Assembly (NCBI GenBank): GCA_902606665.1
Contig: CACLHE010000002.1
Location: 1 to 50,517 of the forward strand
DNA length: 50,517 nucleotides
Direction of reading: 5' to 3'
Source: an uncultured Pelagibacteraceae bacterium
GTDB lineage: Bacteria > Pseudomonadota > Alphaproteobacteria > Pelagibacterales > Pelagibacteraceae
Numbering within the stretch: the first letter of the stretch is position 1; the number at the start of each line of letters is the position of its first letter. The position numbers and the translations under genes were made by a program. Of the stretch, positions 27,168 to 36,704 are shown piece after piece. The notes below the pieces were generated by a model. It had not been told where the DNA came from. It was given only the letters and a program-made list of their open reading frames with translations, and did no database searches.

Positions 27168-29387
27168 TTAATAGTGGGTTTTATCTTCAAAAAAATTATA
27201 AATTTTTACAGGTTTTCCAGAAAGTATATACCTATAAACATTTACATTTTCCAAAACTCTTTGAACATAATTTCTTGTTTCTTTAAATTTAATAAGTTCA
27301 ACCCAATCAACATAACTTATTTTTCCTTTTTGAGGATTTCCATTTATTTTTTTCCAATATTTAACTCTTTTAGGGCCAGCATTATAAGCAGCTAATGCAA
27401 ATGGATAAGAACCTTCATACTCTTCTAACAAACCTGATAGATAGAAAGAACCTAATTGAATATTATAATTCGGATCACTTTTGAGTCTACTTTTGGAATA
27501 AGGTAATTTTGCTTGCTTAGCTACAAGTTTTGCCGTGTAAGTCATAAGCTGCATCAAACCTCTAGCTCCAGCATAACTGTTAGCTTTGTGATCAAACTCA
27601 CTTTCTTGTCTTATAACAGCAAGTATTAATTCAGTTTTAGGCATTTTTTTTTGATTCACAATCTTTGGTGTATTTATTACTGGATAATTTATTTCATTAT
27701 GAAACCTTTTTTCGTAAGAAGCCTGTTTCGCAACCTGAATTGCATAATCATATCTTCCTATCTCAACAGCTAAATTACCAGCAAGAATTTCACTTCCTTT
27801 TTCAATGTTTAAAGTTGCTAAATGTTTAATAAAATCTTTAGTATGTTTATCTTTATCTAATTCATTTAACAATTTAACTACTTTAATCAGAGAATTGTTA
27901 TTAAATTCTTTTTTATATTTATCAGAAACTTTAGGCTGTTCATTTAATGAAAAAGATTTACTGGGGTAGATCTCAATAAAAGCTAGTTGACCATAATATG
28001 TATTAATGTACTTCGAAGCTTCTTTATACCATTCTTCTGCTTTATCTTTATTATTTATTTGACCGTAAGCTTTTGCAATCCAATATGCACCTCTCGATAA
28101 ACTTATTGGATATCCTACGTTATTATAAAAATTCTTGAAATGTTGTAATGCAAGATTTGGATCATCTAAAAAAGTTATGGCTATCCATCCAGACAACCAT
28201 TCACCTTCAGCATATCCTGGACCATCTGATAAAGAGTGATTACTTGAAACTTTATAAGCTTTGGCATATTTCTTTTTATATATTAGTGATCTTGCTAAAA
28301 TAGCTCTTTCTTTCCACCATTTTTCAGGTTGAACTAATTTTTTTGGATCCTTTGGTATTGTAAACAAAATTTCAAGTGAAGAATCAACTCTTCCTCTTTT
28401 TCTTCTCCACTTTAGCCTATCGTATTTAAGACCGATATCATTTTTATACCTTGCCGGAACTTTATTTATTGCGTTATCCACTCCATAGGATCTACTAATT
28501 AGTAATTGTCTAGCTCTGTATAGTGCTGTTTCTTCCTTTGGCAAGTATCTTAACATTCTTTGCACATCCCAATGTTTACCCTCCCAGGCATGCCAATCTG
28601 CTCTTTTAATATTATCTGATACCATTATAATTTTTTTATATTTTTTTCTCAAATATCTTAAATCAGCTTTTGATAGCCTAGCTTTTACCCAACCTTCTTT
28701 AATAAGTTTTGAACCTTTATCGGCATCACCTAATGAAATATATATTTCTCCAAGTTTAATTTTTCCAAATTCACTTAATGGTTCTTTACCATCAAACCAT
28801 TTTAATATTGATTTTGGAGAACTAGAATTTAAATTAATTTTATGTTCGGCTAAGTATCTAAGTCGATTTATTCTTGGATAGTGAGGGTTATTGCTAATAA
28901 AAGTTGAGTAATCATAAAAAGTAGCTGAATTAATTGATTTTTTTAGATAAAGGTAATTCACTAAATCATACAAAACTTTATCTCTTGCTTTTTTTGATAA
29001 GTTTATAGCTTTCTTCCATTTTTTATTTTCAATAGCTTCAAAAGTTGATTTAGCAATTTTGAAATCCCTTTTGGATAGAATTGTAGAAGTAGATACAGCT
29101 TTATCTTCTTTCTTTTTAGCTATTTTTACAATTATAGGTTTTTTTTCAGGATATATAAAAACTTCATCTTTGGTTATATCTTCAGCTGTCGTTGTTTCAG
29201 TTACGGCTTTTTTATCGATCGGTTTATTCTTCGGGTAAATCAATTTTTTTTTGGATGTTAAATCAACAATTTCTTTATCTGGTTTTGGTTTAGGAACAGG
29301 AAGAATTGTATCACCCGCTTTTGCGATTGATGCAAAAGTGATAGAAAATGCTAATAATAACACTTTAAGTTTAAGCAAATACTTCAT
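27168..29387 (-). CDS. slt: Soluble lytic murein transglycosylase
   Basis: A periplasmic enzyme that cleaves glycan strands of peptidoglycan to anhydromuropeptides. The N-terminus is a signal peptide ending near AKAG (about residue 24), followed by a low-complexity Lys/Pro region. A long helical superhelix (about 110-570) forms the doughnut domain of Slt70. The C-terminal SLT domain has the catalytic Glu in VIRQESEFD (about 586), then SYAGARGLMQLM and FALAAYNAGPKRVKYW. It is 739 residues. It converges on the tRNA-Ser gene with a 9-base gap and diverges from dapA. Confidence 0.93.
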   Translation of the reverse strand: MKYLLKLKVLLLAFSITFASIAKAGDTILPVPKPKPDKEIVDLTSKKKLIYPKNKPIDKKAVTETTTAEDITKDEVFIYPEKKPIIVKIAKKKEDKAVSTSTILSKRDFKIAKSTFEAIENKKWKKAINLSKKARDKVLYDLVNYLYLKKSINSATFYDYSTFISNNPHYPRINRLRYLAEHKINLNSSSPKSILKWFDGKEPLSEFGKIKLGEIYISLGDADKGSKLIKEGWVKARLSKADLRYLRKKYKKIIMVSDNIKRADWHAWEGKHWDVQRMLRYLPKEETALYRARQLLISRSYGVDNAINKVPARYKNDIGLKYDRLKWRRKRGRVDSSLEILFTIPKDPKKLVQPEKWWKERAILARSLIYKKKYAKAYKVSSNHSLSDGPGYAEGEWLSGWIAITFLDDPNLALQHFKNFYNNVGYPISLSRGAYWIAKAYGQINNKDKAEEWYKEASKYINTYYGQLAFIEIYPSKSFSLNEQPKVSDKYKKEFNNNSLIKVVKLLNELDKDKHTKDFIKHLATLNIEKGSEILAGNLAVEIGRYDYAIQVAKQASYEKRFHNEINYPVINTPKIVNQKKMPKTELILAVIRQESEFDHKANSYAGARGLMQLMTYTAKLVAKQAKLPYSKSRLKSDPNYNIQLGSFYLSGLLEEYEGSYPFALAAYNAGPKRVKYWKKINGNPQKGKISYVDWVELIKFKETRNYVQRVLENVNVYRYILSGKPVKIYNFFEDKTHY

Positions 29388-29430
29388 AGATTTAGATGAA
29401 TTACTTTTTTAAACTATGTTATAAAGATTT
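29388..29430. promoter_or_regulatory. Divergent promoter region slt / dapA
   Basis: Only 43 AT-rich bases separate the two start codons. A TTATAA element lies close to the dapA ATG. Both promoters must share this short space or lie partly inside the genes. I see no clear -35 box and no lysine riboswitch. Confidence 0.25.
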
Positions 29431-30315
29431 ATGTTTAAAGGATCAATTGTAGCTTTAATAAGCCCATTCAAGAATAATAAGCTTGATGAGGATTGCTATA
29501 TTTCATTAATACATCACCACATAAAAAATGGCACATCAGGCATAGTTCCAGCTGGAACAACAGGTGAATCTCCAACACTAAGTCACAAAGAGCATGAAAG
29601 AGTTATAGAGCTGTGTGTTAAGGAAGCCAAAGGAAAGATACCTATTATTGCTGGAACCGGATCTAATTCAACAGATGAAGCTATATCTTTAACAAAATAT
29701 GCAGAAAAAATTGGAGCCAATGCAGCTCTAGTAGTAACACCTTATTATAATAAACCTACTCAAGAAGGTTTGTATCAACACTTTAAAGCAATAAATGATA
29801 AATGTTCCATTCCTATAATAATTTATAACATTCCCCCACGTTCTGTTGTCGATATGAGTGTTGATACAATGTCTAGACTATTTGAACTAAAAAATATTGT
29901 TGGTGTAAAAGATGCTACAGGCGATTTGGATAGAGTTGATCAGCAAAGAAAAAAAATGGGTCCAGATTTTATTCAGTTATCAGGTGAAGACGGTACCGCT
30001 TTAGATTTTAATATAAGAGGTGGCGTTGGATGCATATCGGTTACGGCAAATGTTGCACCAAAGCTTTGTTCTGAATTTCAAGAGGCATCTTTGAGTAAAA
30101 ATAATAGTAATCTTTTAGCTAAGGCAAAAGAAATTAATGATAAACTAATGCCTCTGCATAAGTCATTATTTATTGAGAGCAGTCCTAGTCCAGTAAAATA
30201 CGCAGCAAGTTTATTAAATCTTTCATCTGATGAAGTAAGATTACCATTAGTGAAAGTTACCGAGGGTACTAAAAAAGCAGTTAAGTCTGCCTTGATAAGT
30301 GCAAATTTGATTTAA
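29431..30315 (+). CDS. dapA: 4-hydroxy-tetrahydrodipicolinate synthase
   Basis: Condenses aspartate semialdehyde and pyruvate, the first step toward lysine and diaminopimelate. The TIM-barrel motifs are present: [47 protein letters not shown] with the catalytic Tyr, and the Schiff-base Lys in [11 protein letters not shown] (about 163). The 294 residues match the family. smpB starts 2 bases after the stop, opening a long plus-strand series. slt, often upstream of dapA in alphaproteobacteria, is divergent here. Confidence 0.96.
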   Translation: MFKGSIVALISPFKNNKLDEDCYISLIHHHIKNGTSGIVPAGTTGESPTLSHKEHERVIELCVKEAKGKIPIIAGTGSNSTDEAISLTKYAEKIGANAALVVTPYYNKPTQEGLYQHFKAINDKCSIPIIIYNIPPRSVVDMSVDTMSRLFELKNIVGVKDATGDLDRVDQQRKKMGPDFIQLSGEDGTALDFNIRGGVGCISVTANVAPKLCSEFQEASLSKNNSNLLAKAKEINDKLMPLHKSLFIESSPSPVKYAASLLNLSSDEVRLPLVKVTEGTKKAVKSALISANLI

Positions 30316-30317
30316 AA

Positions 30318-30788
30318 ATGAATCAAAAAACCAAAAAAGGTTTAAAAATTATTTCAAACAATAGAAAAGCTAGATTTAATTATTTTTTTTATGAGTTTTA
30401 TGAAGCTGGAATGGCTTTAAAAGGATCAGAAGTTAAATCCCTGAGATTATCTAAGTGTAACATTTCAGATTCATATGCTTATGATATTAGAGGTGAAATT
30501 TATTTAATAAATTCTCATATTCCATCATATAAAGAATCAAGCTATAACGATCATAACCCGCTAAGAAACAGAAAGCTTTTACTTAATAAAAAAGAAATTA
30601 ACAAACTTATAGGAAAAATAAATAAAGAAGGTTACACATTAATACCAACAAAATTATATTTTAAAAAGGGTAAAGCAAAAATTGAAATTGCTGTAGCTAA
30701 AGGTAAAAAGCAATATGATAAAAGACAAACAAAAAAAACTAGAGATTGGAACAAAGAAAAAGCTAGATTTTTTAGAAAATCGAGCTGA
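30318..30788 (+). CDS. smpB: SsrA-binding protein SmpB
   Basis: Partner of tmRNA in rescue of stalled ribosomes. The OB-fold blocks are clear: [64 protein letters not shown], and the C-terminal tail [16 protein letters not shown] that enters the decoding site. It is 156 residues. It lies between dapA and folK with gaps of 2 and 5 bases. The tmRNA gene itself is not in the window. Confidence 0.96.
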   Translation: MNQKTKKGLKIISNNRKARFNYFFYEFYEAGMALKGSEVKSLRLSKCNISDSYAYDIRGEIYLINSHIPSYKESSYNDHNPLRNRKLLLNKKEINKLIGKINKEGYTLIPTKLYFKKGKAKIEIAVAKGKKQYDKRQTKKTRDWNKEKARFFRKSS

Positions 30789-30793
30789 TAAAA

Positions 30794-31306
30794 ATGATAT
30801 TATTAGGAATAGGATCAAACTTATCATCTAAATATGGTGATAGATTTGTAAACATAGATATTGCTCTTTCAACTTTAGAGAAACATGGAATTAAAATAAT
30901 AAAAAAATCTAGTTACTTTGAGTCTCCTTCTTACCCTAACAAAAAAGACCCTAAATTTATTAATATTGTAGCTCAAATTGAGTCAGTTAATTCACCAGAA
31001 AAATTAGCCTCTACACTGATGCATGTTGAAGAATCTTTAGATAGAAAAAGAAATAAAAAAAATGACCCGAGAACTTGCGATATTGATATTTTGGATTTTA
31101 ATGGTCAGATACTAAGTTTTGAATGTAAAGGCTTCAAATTCGTAGTTCCTCATGAAAGACTTATTTATAGAAACTTTGTGCTATATCCACTTAAGGAAAT
31201 AGCACCTAAATGGATACATCCGCAGACAAAAGATACCATTATTTTTTTAATCAAAAAACTTTCTGCTGAAGATAAGAAGTCTATATTAAAAATAAACAAA
31301 CCTTGA
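30794..31306 (+). CDS. folK: 2-amino-4-hydroxy-6-hydroxymethyldihydropteridine pyrophosphokinase
   Basis: Transfers pyrophosphate from ATP to the pterin in folate synthesis. It begins LLGIGSNLSSKYGDR, has SSYFESPSYPNKKDPKFIN, and the signature DPRTCDIDILDFNG followed by VPHERLIYRNFVLYPLKEIAPKWIHP. Metal-binding Asp residues of the DIDIL motif are present. At 170 residues it is normal. It supports the folate supply used by GlyA and sarcosine oxidase. It sits 12 bases upstream of rsh. Confidence 0.93.
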   Translation: MILLGIGSNLSSKYGDRFVNIDIALSTLEKHGIKIIKKSSYFESPSYPNKKDPKFINIVAQIESVNSPEKLASTLMHVEESLDRKRNKKNDPRTCDIDILDFNGQILSFECKGFKFVVPHERLIYRNFVLYPLKEIAPKWIHPQTKDTIIFLIKKLSAEDKKSILKINKP

Positions 31307-31318
31307 TATATTAGTCTA

Positions 31319-33061
31319 ATGTTAAAACAAGAAGATCTAATAAAAAAAGTTAAGAATTATAATAAATTCTTAAATCACGATACATTATCAAAAGCATACA
31401 ATTTTGCTTTAAATGCACATAAAGATCAAAAACGAGATTCTGGAGATCCTTATTTAAGCCATCCTGTTGCAGTAGCAAATATATTAACAGATTTAAAACT
31501 TGATAGTGCAACTATAGCAACAGGATTGCTTCATGACACCATAGAAGATACTAAAACTACTTATAATTTAGTAAAAAAAGAGTTCGGAAAAGAAGTAGCC
31601 GATTTAGTAGATGGTGTAACAAAAATTTCTGAAATTGAAGGCAAAGCCGTCGAAAGTTCTAAAGCTGAAAATATTAGGAAACTGATTTTAGCAACATCTA
31701 AAGATATAAGAGTTTTGTTAGTTAAGATAGCTGACCGTTTACACAATATGAGAACATTAGATTCTATCCAAAATGATAACAGACGAATGAGAATAGCTAA
31801 AGAAACAATGGAAATATATGCACCACTATCGGATAGGATGGGAATGAATCATATAAGAGATGAGTTAGAAGATCTATCTTTCCAAAAATTAAATCCTGAA
31901 GCAAGAAATTTAATAGTAGAAAAACTTTCAACTAATAAAGATAATAGAGATAAAAATTTTAGACAAATTTCTAAAAATTTTGGAAAAGTACTTAAAGATA
32001 ATAAAGTTGAAGCTCGAATAGTTGGTAGAGAAAAAACACCTTTCTCAATTTGGAGAAAAATACAATCCAAAAGAGTTTCTCTTGAACAACTTACAGACAT
32101 AATTGGTTTTAGAGTTATAGTTAATGATGTTGCTACTTGTTACAAAGCACTTGGTATCTTTCATAGCAACTGGCCAATGATACCTGGAAAATTTAAAGAT
32201 TATATATCCACACCAAAAATAAATAATTATAAATCAATACATACATCTGTTATTGGTCCTAATAAGGAAAGAGTTGAAATTCAAATCAGAACTCCTCAAA
32301 TGCACGAATTTGCTGAAAGAGGAATAGCGTCTCATTGGATATATAAATCCTCAGAGAAAGTTAGTAATTTAGCATTGAAAGAATATGGATGGCTTAGAGA
32401 TCTAGTTGAAATTATGGAGAACGACACTAATCCTGAACATTTTTTAGAATACACCAAACTTCAGATGTTTCAAGATAACGTATTTTGTTTCACGCCAAAA
32501 GGTGAAATAATTAAATTACCAAGAGGAGCTACTCCTATTGATTTTGCATATTCAGTGCACACAAATATCGGAGATAATTTAATTTCGTGCGATATTAATG
32601 GAAGAGGCTCACCATTACAAACCAGTTTAAAGAATGGTGATATAGTAAAAGCATTTACAGGAAGAAATACTTCCCCATCATTACAATGGTTATCTTACGC
32701 AAAAACTGGAAAAGCCCGTGCCTCCATTAGAAGATATTGGCAAGTTAAAAAAAATATTAAACAAAATACTATAAAAAAGTATATAAGCAGTATCTGTATT
32801 CAAATTCCTCATATTCCTGGAAAACTTGGAGAAGTTAGTAGTTTGATTGGTTTTCATGATAACAATATAATAAATATGGAAATTGTAGCAAAAAAGACTG
32901 ACTATTTGGAATTTATATTTGATATACAGATTAAAGATTTAAAAAATTATAGAAATTTAATTAGTGAGTTAAAATTAAAAGAATATAAGTTTAAGATAAT
33001 AAGACATAGGAAAAAGGATGCTTTCATACGACGAATCTTTAAAAATCTTAAAAGAAACTAA
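31319..33061 (+). CDS. rsh: Bifunctional (p)ppGpp synthetase/hydrolase (Rsh), compact form
   Basis: Makes and degrades the stringent-response alarmone. The HD hydrolase domain has SHPVAVANIL and the metal motif LLHDTIEDT (about 71-78) plus ADRLHNMRTL. The synthetase domain (about 225-340) has IIGFRVIV, FKDYISTPKINNYKSIHT and EIQIRTPQMHEFAERGIASHW. TGS is at about 370-435 (IIKLPRGATPIDFAYSVHT) and a C-terminal ACT domain at about 495-575. At 580 residues it lacks much of the helical and zinc-finger part found between TGS and ACT in ~700-residue relatives. The hydrolase and synthetase motifs look intact. Confidence 0.94.
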   Translation: MLKQEDLIKKVKNYNKFLNHDTLSKAYNFALNAHKDQKRDSGDPYLSHPVAVANILTDLKLDSATIATGLLHDTIEDTKTTYNLVKKEFGKEVADLVDGVTKISEIEGKAVESSKAENIRKLILATSKDIRVLLVKIADRLHNMRTLDSIQNDNRRMRIAKETMEIYAPLSDRMGMNHIRDELEDLSFQKLNPEARNLIVEKLSTNKDNRDKNFRQISKNFGKVLKDNKVEARIVGREKTPFSIWRKIQSKRVSLEQLTDIIGFRVIVNDVATCYKALGIFHSNWPMIPGKFKDYISTPKINNYKSIHTSVIGPNKERVEIQIRTPQMHEFAERGIASHWIYKSSEKVSNLALKEYGWLRDLVEIMENDTNPEHFLEYTKLQMFQDNVFCFTPKGEIIKLPRGATPIDFAYSVHTNIGDNLISCDINGRGSPLQTSLKNGDIVKAFTGRNTSPSLQWLSYAKTGKARASIRRYWQVKKNIKQNTIKKYISSICIQIPHIPGKLGEVSSLIGFHDNNIINMEIVAKKTDYLEFIFDIQIKDLKNYRNLISELKLKEYKFKIIRHRKKDAFIRRIFKNLKRN

Positions 33062-33599
33062 AGCATTGTTGGATGGTCATTTCATTCTTTCTTCAGGTTT
33101 GCACAGCAATCAATATATACAGTGCGCAAAGCTTTTAAGTGATCCGAAAAAGGCTCAATTAATTTGTTCTTCATTATGTGAGAAAATTAAAAAAACATTT
33201 AATAAAATAGATGTAGTTTTGTCTCCTGCGCTTGGAGGTATAGTTGTCGGCTATGAAGTTGCTAGACAAATAAATGTGAGAAATATTTTTGCTGAGAGAG
33301 TTGATAATAAACTTATATTACGTAGAGGTTTTAATCTTGAGCCTGGCTCAAATGTTCTAATAGTTGAAGATGTCATTACTACTGGTAAATCAGCCGTGGA
33401 ATGTTCAAAAATAGTACTTGAATTTAAGGCAAACCTTGTTGGTTATGCATGCATCATAGATAGATCTAAAGAAAACATTTCTATAAGAAACAAAATAGTC
33501 TCCCAGATAAAACTTCATATTGACACATTTTCAAAAGATAAATTGCCAGAAGATTTAAAGAAAATTAAGCCGTATAAGCCTGGAAGTAGAAATTTGTAA
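33018..33599 (+). CDS. pyrE: Orotate phosphoribosyltransferase
   Basis: Adds phosphoribose from PRPP to orotate in pyrimidine synthesis. The PRPP loop VLIVEDVITTGKSAVE (about 111-126) is diagnostic, with FILSSGLHSNQYIQC near the N-terminus and VVLSPALGGIVVGYEVAR in the middle. The 193-residue length fits. The ATG at 33018 lies 44 bases inside the end of rsh, so the genes overlap; shortening the start would remove conserved N-terminal helix sequence. The pyrE-pdxJ-acpS-lepB-rnc order is conserved in many alphaproteobacteria. Confidence 0.94.
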   Translation: MLSYDESLKILKETKALLDGHFILSSGLHSNQYIQCAKLLSDPKKAQLICSSLCEKIKKTFNKIDVVLSPALGGIVVGYEVARQINVRNIFAERVDNKLILRRGFNLEPGSNVLIVEDVITTGKSAVECSKIVLEFKANLVGYACIIDRSKENISIRNKIVSQIKLHIDTFSKDKLPEDLKKIKPYKPGSRNL

Positions 33600-33600
33600 A

Positions 33601-34326
33601 ATGACAAACAGAAGACTGGGAGTTAATATAGATCATGTTGCTACTATTAGAAATGCAAGAGGTGAAATTTACCCAGATCCACTTAAAGCTGCTTTAATTG
33701 CTCAAAATTCTGGAGCCGATTCTATCACTATACATCTTAGAGAGGATCGCAGACATATTAGAGATAACGATCTTAAAAGAATTAAAAAAAAACTTAAGAT
33801 ACCATTAAATCTTGAAATGGCACCAACAAATGAAATGTTGGAAATAGCAATTAGAAATAAACCAAACTTTGTTTGTATTGTCCCAGAAAAACGTACCGAA
33901 ATAACTACCGAAGGAGGTTTAAATATTAAAAAAAATAAATCACTGATAAAAAAAATTATTAATAAGCTGCATAAAAGAAAAATTAGAGTAAGTTTATTTA
34001 TTGAACCTAATGTGGAAGATGTAAAATTATCTAGATTTGCTGGTGCTGATTGCGTAGAACTTCATACTGGTAATTTTTGCAATTTATTTAATAAAAATAA
34101 AAAAAAAAACAAAGCTTTTTTAAATTTAGAGAATTCAGCTAATTATGCAAAGAGCATTGGATTAGATGTACATGCTGGACATGGGCTTACTTATAAGTCG
34201 ACACTTGAAATTTCTAAGATAAATAGTATTACAGAATATAATATAGGGCATTTTATCATTGCTGAATCTATATTTATAGGTTTAAAGAATACAATCAAAA
34301 AATTTAAAAAAATTATTAATAGATAA
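33601..34326 (+). CDS. pdxJ: Pyridoxine 5'-phosphate synthase
   Basis: Final ring-closing step of the DXP-dependent vitamin B6 pathway. Signatures: RLGVNIDHVATIRNARG at the N-terminus, PDPLKAALIAQNSGADSITIHLREDRRHI, VPEKRTEITTEGGL, and HAGHGLTYKS. It is 241 residues with an internal Asn/Lys-rich stretch encoded by an 11-A run (34099-34109). It starts one base after pyrE and is followed immediately by acpS, as in the classic pdxJ-acpS pair. Confidence 0.95.
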   Translation: MTNRRLGVNIDHVATIRNARGEIYPDPLKAALIAQNSGADSITIHLREDRRHIRDNDLKRIKKKLKIPLNLEMAPTNEMLEIAIRNKPNFVCIVPEKRTEITTEGGLNIKKNKSLIKKIINKLHKRKIRVSLFIEPNVEDVKLSRFAGADCVELHTGNFCNLFNKNKKKNKAFLNLENSANYAKSIGLDVHAGHGLTYKSTLEISKINSITEYNIGHFIIAESIFIGLKNTIKKFKKIINR

Positions 34327-34719
34327 ATGAAAATTTTTGGCATAGGCACAGATATTGTGAATATTAAAAGGATGGAAAATTCTCTTAAAAAACATGGAGT
34401 TAATTTTAAAAATAAAGTCTTTTCAAAAAATGAAATTCTTTATTGTGAAAAAAAAAAGAATCCTAGCGCTTTTTATGCAAAAAGATTTGCTGCAAAAGAG
34501 GCTTTTAGCAAAGCTTTGGGTACAGGCATTAGAAAAGGTGTTAATCTAAAGAATATAGAAATATCCAATAATATATATGGAAAACCATCAATTTTATTAA
34601 AAGGTAAGCTACAAGATTATTTAAAAAAAAAAATAAAAAGTAAAAAATATGATATCCACTTATCATTATCTGATGATAAACCCTGGGCCCAGGCTACTGT
34701 TATTATATCGTATAATTGA
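34327..34719 (+). CDS. acpS: Holo-[acyl-carrier-protein] synthase
   Basis: Attaches 4'-phosphopantetheine from CoA to acyl carrier protein. The metal- and CoA-binding motifs GIGTDIVNIKRMENSL and FYAKRFAAKEAFSKALGTGI are intact, with LSLSDDKPWAQATVI at the C-terminus. It is 130 residues. It directly follows pdxJ with no gap; its TGA overlaps the lepB ATG as TGATG. Another 11-A run lies in its coding sequence (34623-34633). Confidence 0.95.
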   Translation: MKIFGIGTDIVNIKRMENSLKKHGVNFKNKVFSKNEILYCEKKKNPSAFYAKRFAAKEAFSKALGTGIRKGVNLKNIEISNNIYGKPSILLKGKLQDYLKKKIKSKKYDIHLSLSDDKPWAQATVIISYN

Positions 34720-35447
34720 TGATGAATAAGATAATAGATAATTTAAAAACTTTATTTTATGCTTTAATTATAGCGCTAATAATTAGAAGTGTTCTCTTTC
34801 AACCTTTTTATATTCCGTCTTCATCAATGGAACCCAATTTATTAGTGGGAGATCGTTTATTTGTCTCTAAATATTCATATGGTTATAGTCGCCATTCATT
34901 ACCGTTTAGCCCAAAAATATTTAGTGATAGAATTCTAGAAAAATCACCTAGGAGAGGTGATGTGATTGTTTTTAAGACACCAGCTGATAATAGAACAGAT
35001 TATATTAAAAGGTTAATAGGATTACCAGGAGATACGATTCAGTTCGTAAATAAGGATTTGTATATAAACGATTTAAAAGTAATTAGAAAAAAAGTAGATA
35101 GTTCTAAAGAAGTGTATTGCGGCAACGAGTTAATCAATGCCAAATTTTACTTAGAAATTTTACCTAATGGAGCAGAATATATAGCAGTTTATAATAATGA
35201 TGGAACAATGGCTAATTCTGATAAATTTATTGTACCAGATAACCATTATTTTTTTATGGGTGACAATAGGGATTGTTCCAAAGATAGTCGTTTCTTAAGC
35301 AGCGTTGGATATGTTCACTTTAACAATTTAGTTGGTAAAGCACAGTTAATATTTTTCTCAAGTGATAAAAAAAAAGGTTCATTCTTTAAATTTTGGAAAT
35401 GGAAAAAAAGTATTAGATTAGATAGATTTTTTGAAAAAATATTATAA
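34719..35447 (+). CDS. lepB: Signal peptidase I
   Basis: Inner-membrane serine protease that removes signal peptides from exported proteins. One N-terminal transmembrane helix (about 10-26) is followed by the catalytic Ser36 in IPSSSMEPNLLVGD and the catalytic Lys in DYIKRLIGLPGDTIQF. The box MGDNRDCSKDSR is also present. I use the ATG at 34719 that overlaps the acpS stop; the track's start is a TTG one codon earlier, and a second ATG follows at once. This gives 242 residues. Confidence 0.95.
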   Translation: MMNKIIDNLKTLFYALIIALIIRSVLFQPFYIPSSSMEPNLLVGDRLFVSKYSYGYSRHSLPFSPKIFSDRILEKSPRRGDVIVFKTPADNRTDYIKRLIGLPGDTIQFVNKDLYINDLKVIRKKVDSSKEVYCGNELINAKFYLEILPNGAEYIAVYNNDGTMANSDKFIVPDNHYFFMGDNRDCSKDSRFLSSVGYVHFNNLVGKAQLIFFSSDKKKGSFFKFWKWKKSIRLDRFFEKIL

Positions 35448-36112
35448 TGATTAAAATAGATAAGTTGGAAAAAAATTTGAAAATTAAATTTAATGACAAA
35501 TCTTTATTAACAAAATCTTTAACTCATAAAAGCGCGAACCAAAAATATAATAATGAAAGACTAGAATTTTTAGGTGATAGAGTTATAGGTTTGGTAATAT
35601 CAAAAAAGCTTATCGATCTTTATCCAACAGAAACCGAAGGAATTTTAGATAAAAGATTTGCAATGCTAGTGAATAGAAAAGTTTGTTGTGACGTAGCTTG
35701 GTCGATTAAACTTCAAGATTATATTATTACTGGCAATCAAAAAAAGAAAATTACAAAAAAAGACGAAAAAATATTAAGTGATGGATGTGAAGCGCTTATT
35801 GGAGCCTTATATATTGATCAAGGTTTTGAGCGTACCAAAGATTTCATAATTAAGATTTGGAAAAAGGACATTGATAAATCTTCAATTACAGTTCTAGATT
35901 CAAAAACCAAATTGCAGGAATATTCACTTAAATATTTTAAAAAATTACCCCTATATAATTTGATTGGATCCGAAGGACCTAGACATAGTCCAACTTATAA
36001 GATTTCAGTATCAATTATAGGATCTAAAAAATTTGTTGGAATAGGAAAATCTAAACAACAAGCCGAACAAGATGGTGCAACAAAATTGCTAAAAAATAAA
36101 AATATTTATTAG
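35447..36112 (+). CDS. rnc: Ribonuclease III
   Basis: Cleaves double-stranded RNA, including rRNA precursors. The nuclease signature NERLEFLGDRVIGLVIS and DGCEALIGALYID supply the acidic catalytic residues. The C-terminal double-stranded RNA-binding domain spans about 150-217 (KTKLQEYSLKYFKKLPLY, GIGKSKQQAEQDGATKLL). It is 221 residues. It overlaps lepB by one base. recO follows after one base, so the era gene usually found between them is absent. Confidence 0.96.
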   Translation: MIKIDKLEKNLKIKFNDKSLLTKSLTHKSANQKYNNERLEFLGDRVIGLVISKKLIDLYPTETEGILDKRFAMLVNRKVCCDVAWSIKLQDYIITGNQKKKITKKDEKILSDGCEALIGALYIDQGFERTKDFIIKIWKKDIDKSSITVLDSKTKLQEYSLKYFKKLPLYNLIGSEGPRHSPTYKISVSIIGSKKFVGIGKSKQQAEQDGATKLLKNKNIY

Positions 36113-36113
36113 T

Positions 36114-36689
36114 ATGTATTGGGAAGATGAAGGTTTTTTACTATCAAAAAATAATTATGATGAAAATTCAATAATTATTGAGACTTTTACATCAGAGCAT
36201 GGAAAATATTCAGGAATTGTATATGGGGGATCTTCAAGAAAACAAAAAAGAAACTTTCAAATTGGAAATAAAATATTATTAAATTGGAGATCTAAAAATG
36301 AGAATAAACCAGGGTACTTTAATGTTGAGTTAATTAATCCAATATCACCCACCTTTTTTGATGATAAAAAAAAAACAACATGTATATTATCAGCTTCCTC
36401 AATATTAAAAATATTATTACCTGAAAGACAAATAAATAAAAAAATTTATAATTCTTTCGAAAAAATGCTTGACGATCTTAAAAATCAAGATTGGATAAAT
36501 CGATATATAGAATGGGAATTATTATTAATAAAAGAATTAGGTTATGAAAATAAATTAATCAATAAACATGAAGGAAATATAAAAAAAGCTTTAAGTTTTA
36601 ATAAACAATTACTAATGGAAAATTTTATTATTCCTAATAAACTAAAATTTCCCTTATTTAGAAACATCTTAGAAAATTATTTTACTTAG
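36114..36689 (+). CDS. recO: DNA repair protein RecO, short form
   Basis: RecO helps load RecA in recombinational repair. The N-terminal OB-fold is recognisable: WEDEGFLLSKNNYDENSIIIETFTSEHGKYSGIVYGG, followed by the helical region. At 191 residues it is clearly shorter than the usual ~240. It contains no Cys cluster like the zinc module of some RecO proteins, and the C-terminal helical part appears trimmed. It is the last gene of the dapA-to-recO plus-strand series and converges on hemB. Confidence 0.82.
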   Translation: MYWEDEGFLLSKNNYDENSIIIETFTSEHGKYSGIVYGGSSRKQKRNFQIGNKILLNWRSKNENKPGYFNVELINPISPTFFDDKKKTTCILSASSILKILLPERQINKKIYNSFEKMLDDLKNQDWINRYIEWELLLIKELGYENKLINKHEGNIKKALSFNKQLLMENFIIPNKLKFPLFRNILENYFT

Positions 36690-36704
36690 GACTATTTACT
36701 TTTT

